Shown here piece after piece: positions 59,091 to 64,000 of a stretch of DNA of 64,000 bases. The notes below the pieces were generated by a model. It was not told where the DNA came from. It did not search any database and saw only the letters and a list, made by a program, of their open reading frames with translations. A program made the position numbers and the translations under genes. The number at the start of each line of letters is the position of its first letter. The stretch's first letter is position 1. Origin of the DNA: Psychrobacter glacincola (GTDB lineage Bacteria; Pseudomonadota; Gammaproteobacteria; Pseudomonadales; Moraxellaceae); assembly GCA_001411745.2 (NCBI GenBank), contig LIQB01000001.1, positions 372,001 through 436,000 of the forward strand, given 5' to 3'.

Positions 59091-59114
59091 GTTTTAAAAG
59101 CTGTATAATCAAAG

Positions 59115-59152
59115 AAGCCCGCTAAATCGTCATGATCTAGCGGGCTTTTTTA
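59115..59152 (+). terminator. Terminator after the RsmC-like gene
   Basis: AAGCCCGCTA and TAGCGGGCTT pair perfectly across a 13-base loop, followed by a T run. A weaker T-rich tail on the other strand may serve lptG. Confidence 0.92.
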
Positions 59153-59169
59153 TGGCTAAATTTCTAGAA

Positions 59170-60396
59170 TTACATTTGCCGTTTCAGCAAATAGCCACCC
59201 AATATCGCACTGGCGATAATCGGTAATATCACCATCAATAATGGCGAAAATCCAGTCGCCAATGAGACAAAGCCAACCAAGTCTTGCACGTAACTAAATA
59301 GCAAGCCAAACAATAATGCCACAACGATACGCAAGCCTAAGCTATGCGTGCGTAGTGAGCCAAAAACGAATGAGCAGGCAACTATCACTAGCGATAGAAT
59401 CGATAACGGTGAGAGCAGTTTTTGCCAAAAAGCCAGCTCATGACTTAACGAGCGTGTGCCTTGTTGACGCATAAATTGACGATGCTCATACAACTGAGTC
59501 AATGACAAATCTTCGGCTTTACGGGTAAGCAGATACACCGATTCAGGGGCAAAGGGCAGACTTAAAGTATCTGACGGTGAGATGGCTTGGCTACTCTCAA
59601 AGCCCTGATTGATCATCAGCTTGGTCATGTTGTTCAGCTGCCACTCATAGCGATATTGCTCGCTCGGTTTGCTGCTGTCAGGATTAACAGGTTCACGACC
59701 AATATACCGACCACCCTCAGCGTGAATGGCCGTTTGCAGATTGCCATTATTGTCTAAATGCCAGCGTTTAACTTCACCGATATTGCCTTGCACATCAGCA
59801 TAATCGATATACAAAATATCGCTACCATCTGGCTTGGCACTGCCGTCTTTTGTACTCTCAAAGCGTGGCTGCAACGTCCAATAACCGCGTACCGATGTGA
59901 CCAATGAACTGCTGTCTTCGTCGTTGATTTCTTTTGCCAATTGATTAGAGTGCGGCAGCACGAACTGATTGATAATCAATGCGAGCAACACAAAAATCAA
60001 AGCAGGCTGCAATACCCAACCGACGATACGATAAACGCTGACGCCAGCGGCGCGCATCACGACCAGCTCACTTTTATTGGCAAGCAAGCCCAAGCCGACC
60101 ACTGCACCTAGCAATGCGCCAGTGGGAATAAATTGCTCTAAAAAATAAGGCGAGCGATAAAAAATATACTTAATCGCCTCGCCCATCGTATAGCTATCAT
60201 CTAACGAATCCAGCTCAGACAAATAAGAGAATACCAGCTGTAATGCCCACAAGCCTATGACAGCTCCGACGATTGCGAGCAAAGCGTTCAGCTTGACGTA
60301 ACGGCTAAGCACTTTTAGTTTGGCAGGTTTGCGAGCGTGCTTAGCATGAGCGTTTTGCGAGTCAGGATTGGATGGTTTAGAAGATAAGACACTCAT
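59170..60396 (-). CDS. lptG: Lipopolysaccharide export permease LptG
   Basis: Subunit of the LptB2FG ABC transporter that extracts LPS from the inner membrane. 408 residues from the ATG at 60396, which overlaps the lptF stop (TAATG). Membrane helices near 32-55 (YVKLNALLAIVGAVIGLWAL), 80-105, 120-145 and three at the C-terminus, with a periplasmic jellyroll domain between (about 150-320). The longer frame to 60543 runs inside lptF. An N-terminal polar leader of about 25 residues precedes the first helix. Confidence 0.95.
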   Translation of the reverse strand: MSVLSSKPSNPDSQNAHAKHARKPAKLKVLSRYVKLNALLAIVGAVIGLWALQLVFSYLSELDSLDDSYTMGEAIKYIFYRSPYFLEQFIPTGALLGAVVGLGLLANKSELVVMRAAGVSVYRIVGWVLQPALIFVLLALIINQFVLPHSNQLAKEINDEDSSSLVTSVRGYWTLQPRFESTKDGSAKPDGSDILYIDYADVQGNIGEVKRWHLDNNGNLQTAIHAEGGRYIGREPVNPDSSKPSEQYRYEWQLNNMTKLMINQGFESSQAISPSDTLSLPFAPESVYLLTRKAEDLSLTQLYEHRQFMRQQGTRSLSHELAFWQKLLSPLSILSLVIVACSFVFGSLRTHSLGLRIVVALLFGLLFSYVQDLVGFVSLATGFSPLLMVILPIIASAILGGYLLKRQM

Positions 60397-61709
60397 TAGG
60401 ACTGCCCTCCTTGTGAGCCACTGCTCTGATGATCGGCAACCGTTAAAGGCGTGTTCTTCGGTTTGCGAAAGCGTAATCGATGCTGCACACGGCTGCCCCA
60501 ATTCATATAAAGTGCCAATGCCATAAACCCTAAAATGAGCCACGCATATGCCCAGACGCTCACGCTGCCTTTGCTAACAGCATTTTTGAGTGAAATAATA
60601 CCCAGTGCACAGCTGACAAACAATAAAATAGAAGGGAATAGGCGTAACCAGCGACCTTGGCGCGGACGTACTTGCGCCAGTGGTACAGCGAGCATTGGTG
60701 CAATGATCATCAACCACGGCAATGCCAAACGATAGCCAAGCTCACTTTGTGCCACACGCAGCGAGTTGCCACTACTTGCCGTACCACCCGTCGCGGCTTG
60801 CCATAATGGTCCAATCGCTTGCGTTTCGATATTATCTTCAGTGATGACTTCTTTTGAGGATTCTGTCAAAGTAATGCGGTAACGATCAAAGCCCACTTGA
60901 TTGTATTTCAGACTGCCAGCACCGACTTCATAACGCCGCCCTTGGAACAAGTCCAATTGGGTCACACCGCTATTACCTGTGTCTACTTGCTCGGCACGCT
61001 TAGCCAACGTGATAGTATCTTTGCTGATGTTGGTATTATTAGTAATCGCAGTTGGCATATTTGGCATGTCTGAAATATTTAATTGCTCAGCTGTTTCGGG
61101 ATCGATGGTGTTTTTAACATCGACGGCAGTCTCTTTGGCAGTGTTATTTTTAGCGGCACTGCCCTTTTTTTCAGGCTCAGATTGAATCAATATCACATCT
61201 TGCAATTGCTTTTTATCATCACTCAAGCTGCCCACATACAAATGATAATTGCCACTACTAATAAATTCATTGGGACGAATTAAATCAAAAGCACTGGTCA
61301 ATGCCTGCTGTTGCCAGACACTTTCCGATGAGCGTACGCCCCACGGTTTACCAACGATAGATAAAGCCGCTTCCCCAACGAACAATGCCAATATTAAAGG
61401 CGTCATCAAACGGGCAAGTTTACCACGCGACACCCCACTGGCATTAATCACTGCCATTTCTTGATCGACATACAGCCGCCCGAATACCAGCATTAGAGCG
61501 ATAAAAAATGCTAATGGCAGGATAAGCTCTAAAAAGTACGGCAAATTATAACCAATGATGGTAAATAACAAGCTGATATCTAGATTGCCTTCTGCGGCAA
61601 TCCCAAAGTAACGGATCAAACGACCGCCCAGCATCATCACCACTAAAAACCCCAAGACCAATGCGGTCGTTGAGGCAACTTGTTGAGTCATATAGCGGCG
61701 TAATATCAC
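60396..61709 (-). CDS. lptF: Lipopolysaccharide export permease LptF
   Basis: Partner of LptG. Start chosen at the GTG at 61709 (MILRRYMTQQVAST), with AAAAGAG eight bases before it; this aligns with the E. coli start region. The open frame extends upstream to 61778. 437 residues: helices near 17-37 and 55-77, a periplasmic domain, then helices at about 325-420. A Ala/Thr/Asn-rich insert (near 61010-61150) sits in the periplasmic domain and is longer than in E. coli. lptG follows with a TAATG overlap. Confidence 0.95.
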   Translation of the reverse strand: MILRRYMTQQVASTTALVLGFLVVMMLGGRLIRYFGIAAEGNLDISLLFTIIGYNLPYFLELILPLAFFIALMLVFGRLYVDQEMAVINASGVSRGKLARLMTPLILALFVGEAALSIVGKPWGVRSSESVWQQQALTSAFDLIRPNEFISSGNYHLYVGSLSDDKKQLQDVILIQSEPEKKGSAAKNNTAKETAVDVKNTIDPETAEQLNISDMPNMPTAITNNTNISKDTITLAKRAEQVDTGNSGVTQLDLFQGRRYEVGAGSLKYNQVGFDRYRITLTESSKEVITEDNIETQAIGPLWQAATGGTASSGNSLRVAQSELGYRLALPWLMIIAPMLAVPLAQVRPRQGRWLRLFPSILLFVSCALGIISLKNAVSKGSVSVWAYAWLILGFMALALYMNWGSRVQHRLRFRKPKNTPLTVADHQSSGSQGGQS

Positions 61710-61778
61710 AATGGGCACTCTTTTAAAAAGGTTGATAGTCGCACGATTTATCGCAGCTTTATTGGCAAACACTGACAA

Positions 61779-62255
61779 TTATGGATCGCTCTAAATACAA
61801 TAGCGGATACCGATAACTGGACAATAGAAATACAAGACCGTGCTGCTCAATCAGATACTTAAACAGCCCTAAAAGCAACGGCAAAAGATATGAAAATATC
61901 TGCGAGACGGATTAGCGACATGCTGTAAAAATTAGCGATAAAGATAACCGCTAATCCTAGCATATTTTGCTCAAAAATGGCTGTGAAATGTGTTCGCAAA
62001 CATTGCGTCCATCTTGCTATAACGCTGTATGGCTCACTAATAATAGATAAGATATAAAAAGGATAACGAGCATTTAACTCATTAGTTTGTCTTATCTAAG
62101 AAGCCTTTTTATTAAGTCTTTGCACGATATTTTTACTTGATGTCATTTGGAAACCTTTGTGTGTCATTCGTATCACTGCCCTCGCACTGTTAGTATTACT
62201 TGTTAAACTGAGAAAACTAAAAATTCCTAATTAGCTCGCCAAATGGAGAATATTA
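61779..62255. other. Structured intergenic region between lptF and the hydrolase gene
   Basis: About 477 bases with divergent promoters expected. It contains AGATAT-GAAA-ATATCT (61885-61900), a 9-bp inverted repeat GGATTAGCG/CGCTAATCC (61908-61916 and 61948-61956) and interlocking complementary segments (62044-62052 with 62090-62098; 62055-62062 with 62104-62111). No coding frame is seen. GGAGA lies before the hydrolase ATG. Confidence 0.5.
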
Positions 62256-62876
62256 ATGACAAATAAACTCGGTTCTACCCCTTCTACTTTACTTGAACTT
62301 GCTGGCGGTCAATTTGATACGCTCGATTGGTCGAATTGCGCCATGGTTTTTATTGACTATCAAAACGAATATGTCGATGGTGCGATGCCATTGGGGCAAG
62401 CTGGTACGAACGCCATTGCAAATGCGCGACTATTGCTAGATAAAGCTCGTAAACAGAACGCTCCTATCTTCCATATTGCCCATCACGGCGCAGATAATGG
62501 CAATGTTTTTGATCCTTTATCATCTAACGTCGAGATTATCGCTGAATTACAACCAAAGGATGGCGAAACCGTCATCGTCAAAAAAAATCCCAATGCGTTC
62601 CATGATACCCAGCTGCAAGCGCTTATTTCAGCTGCACAAAAACAACAAATTATTTTTGCAGGCTTTATGAGTCATATGTGTGTTAGCTCAAGCGTGAGAG
62701 CAGCTTTTGATTTAGGCTTTGATAGTTTTGTTTGCCATGATGCTTGTGCCACTCGTGACCTGCCTGACTATAAAAAAGAGAAAATCAGCGCTGATATCAT
62801 GCATGCTACCGCGATGGCAGCACTGCAAGATAGATTTGCCGCTTTAGTAGCAACCGATGAGTTAGTTAATAGCTAG
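62256..62876 (+). CDS. Isochorismatase-like cysteine hydrolase
   Basis: A 206-residue hydrolase of the isochorismatase/nicotinamidase superfamily. The catalytic triad is visible: Asp in FIDYQNEYVDG, Lys in VIVKKNPNAFHDT and Cys in FMSHMCVSSSVRAAFDLG. ATRDLPDY follows. Substrate unknown (amide or isochorismate-type). GGAGA before the ATG. It separates lptF from pepA, which are usually divergent neighbours, so it is an insertion in the common order or a local variant. Confidence 0.9.
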   Translation: MTNKLGSTPSTLLELAGGQFDTLDWSNCAMVFIDYQNEYVDGAMPLGQAGTNAIANARLLLDKARKQNAPIFHIAHHGADNGNVFDPLSSNVEIIAELQPKDGETVIVKKNPNAFHDTQLQALISAAQKQQIIFAGFMSHMCVSSSVRAAFDLGFDSFVCHDACATRDLPDYKKEKISADIMHATAMAALQDRFAALVATDELVNS

Positions 62877-63066
62877 TAAAAGGTTCAAACCCATGACCTA
62901 AACCTTGCTCACTGCGCACTCACCTCGCAATATGCTACACTATTGCGATTGCTTGATTGGCCAAACAATCTGATAATTTAACAGGTATCAGCAATTAAAA
63001 AAATCTGCCATTTTCATAGCGCTAACGTCATAACTATAATGTCATAACCCCAATAAGGATAAATAT

Positions 63067-64000
63067 ATGAATATCAAATTAACCCAAACACTGCCAAAAA
63101 CCCATACGCAAAAAATCCTCAAAAAAGAAGCCAAAAGTAAAGACGCGGCCTGCCTTGTCGTTTTGATCGATGATAAGAAAAATATCTTAGCTGAGTCAGT
63201 CTTGAGCGATTATCAAACCCGCATTGAGCAATTGATTGAAGTATCACACTTTAACGGCAAAGCTTGTGAAACCGTCGCTGACTATGCGCTAGCAGGTGAT
63301 AAGAAAACCACCAAAGAAAATCCAGTACAGCTATTATTGGTCGGTGTAGGTAATGTTGATAAATTGCGTCATAGCGTTCTAGAAAAAATTGCCAATACCA
63401 TTTATAAGAGCACCCAAAAACGCGTCGACTCTATCACTGTGGCGCTGGGCGACAGCTTAGAAGAAAGCCAGTTTAGTCAATTCGCGCTGAGCTTACTGGC
63501 AGCAAGCTATCGTTTTGACAAGTACAAATCTGAGCAGCAAACACCTGTTTTAACGGACATCTACTTATTGGCAGAGTCGTCTTTAGAAGATTCGTTAGAC
63601 TTTGCACAAGCGGTCTTTAATGGTCAAAGCTTGACCCGTGATGTTGCCAATGAGCCGGGTAATATCTGTTTCCCAGCGTATATGGCTGAGCAAGCACAGG
63701 AATTGGCAGCCACTTATCCTGATCTCTTAAAAGTCACCGTATTAGGTGAAAACGAGATGTCAGCACTGGGTATGAACTGCTTCTTATCGGTCGCGCAAGG
63801 CTCTACCAAAGAAGGCAAACTGGTACTCATGGAGTATCGCGGCAAGTCTAACTTTAGCGCCAATACTGATGGCGATACTAGCAAAGCCACCACCAACAGC
63901 GCAAAAGTAGCTGGCGGTCTCAAAGCATTGGCTGATAAACTACCAACCAAAGCTGCTAGCAAAAAAGCCGCGAAAAAAGCTGACCAAAATAACGAAGACA
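63067..64000 (+). CDS. pepA: Leucyl aminopeptidase PepA, N-terminal part
   Basis: A cytosolic M17 aminopeptidase; only the first 311 codons are present and the frame is open at the right edge. Start ATG 63067 with AAGGA. Family segments: IQ-like VQLLLVGVGNVDKL, FAQAVFNGQSLTRDVANEPGNICFPAYMA, and LGENEMSALGMNCFLSVAQGS, then LVLMEYRG. The metal-binding catalytic part lies outside the window. After MEYRG, where E. coli continues within about 12 residues to VLVGKG, this protein has at least 43 residues rich in Lys, Ala, Ser, Thr and Asp, an insertion. Confidence 0.95.
   Translation, partial: MNIKLTQTLPKTHTQKILKKEAKSKDAACLVVLIDDKKNILAESVLSDYQTRIEQLIEVSHFNGKACETVADYALAGDKKTTKENPVQLLLVGVGNVDKLRHSVLEKIANTIYKSTQKRVDSITVALGDSLEESQFSQFALSLLAASYRFDKYKSEQQTPVLTDIYLLAESSLEDSLDFAQAVFNGQSLTRDVANEPGNICFPAYMAEQAQELAATYPDLLKVTVLGENEMSALGMNCFLSVAQGSTKEGKLVLMEYRGKSNFSANTDGDTSKATTNSAKVAGGLKALADKLPTKAASKKAAKKADQNNED

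Overview
The window looks like chromosomal DNA of a Psychrobacter-like member of the Moraxellaceae (Gammaproteobacteria). The basis is protein similarity I recognise by eye, the gene orders hemC-algR-algZ/argH, tpiA-secG-tRNA-Leu-tRNA-fMet-rimP-nusA-infB-rbfA-truB and pilB-pilC-pilD-coaE, and moderate, AT-leaning base composition. It is mostly core genome: no rRNA, prophage, CRISPR array or intact transposase is visible. Both ends cut genes: hemC on the left and pepA on the right.

Layout. 1-4.2 kb: hemC (partial), an AlgR-like LytTR regulator, an AlgZ/FimS-like sensor with a badly eroded ATPase domain, and divergent argH. 4.3-10.1 kb: a short repeat-like element, yggX, then phoU-pstB-pstA-pstC-pstS on the minus strand with a clear Pho box in front of pstS. 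10.4-12.8 kb: TPP riboswitch, long leader and thiC. 12.8-25 kb: accessory and metabolic genes, namely two tandem paralogous membrane proteins, class I fructose-bisphosphate aldolase, a DMT transporter, an ABC exporter, an alpha/beta hydrolase, an AlkB-like dioxygenase, a quinone-oxidoreductase-like enzyme, a nuclease-fold protein coupled to a secreted protein, and a bacterial eRF1-like (baeRF) protein. 25.4-29.2 kb: prlC, yheV-like, a membrane-anchored coiled-coil protein and a degenerate macro-domain-like protein. 29.2-43.2 kb: the RNA and translation block (pnp, rpsO, two small acidic proteins, a PfpI-like protein, truB, rbfA, infB, nusA, rimP, tRNA-fMet, tRNA-Leu, secG, tpiA). 43.3-49.8 kb: pilB, pilC, pilD, coaE and rlmB. 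49.9-59.1 kb: ppnP, recN, algH-like, ruvX, a membrane protein, a TusA-like protein, a PrmC-like methyltransferase, xerD, a two-gene islet of unlike composition and an RsmC-like methyltransferase. 59.1-64 kb: lptG-lptF, an isochorismatase-like hydrolase and pepA.

How the parts fit. The pst-pho genes form one phosphate-starvation unit with a likely attenuator between pstS and pstC. thiC is controlled by thiamine pyrophosphate through its leader. The nusA-infB-pnp-rpsO-rbfA-truB region supplies translation initiation, ribosome maturation and RNA decay. algR/algZ in many pseudomonads control type IV pili, and pilB-pilC-pilD lie about 41 kb away in the same window. lptFG make the lipopolysaccharide export permease.

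Most unusual observations: (1) three copies of a transposase-less element with GGCG-TGTCC-type ends, two of them flanked by perfect CTAG duplications and two sitting exactly at gene stop codons; (2) a DarG/TARG1-like macro-domain relative that has lost its ligand loops and has no toxin partner; (3) an AlgZ-like sensor lacking recognisable N and G boxes; (4) a structured intergenic segment between lptF and the hydrolase with interlocking complementary segments; (5) an initiator tRNA with a U1-U72 mismatch; (6) a tandem pair of uncharacterised envelope proteins; (7) a basic, low-complexity insert in PepA.
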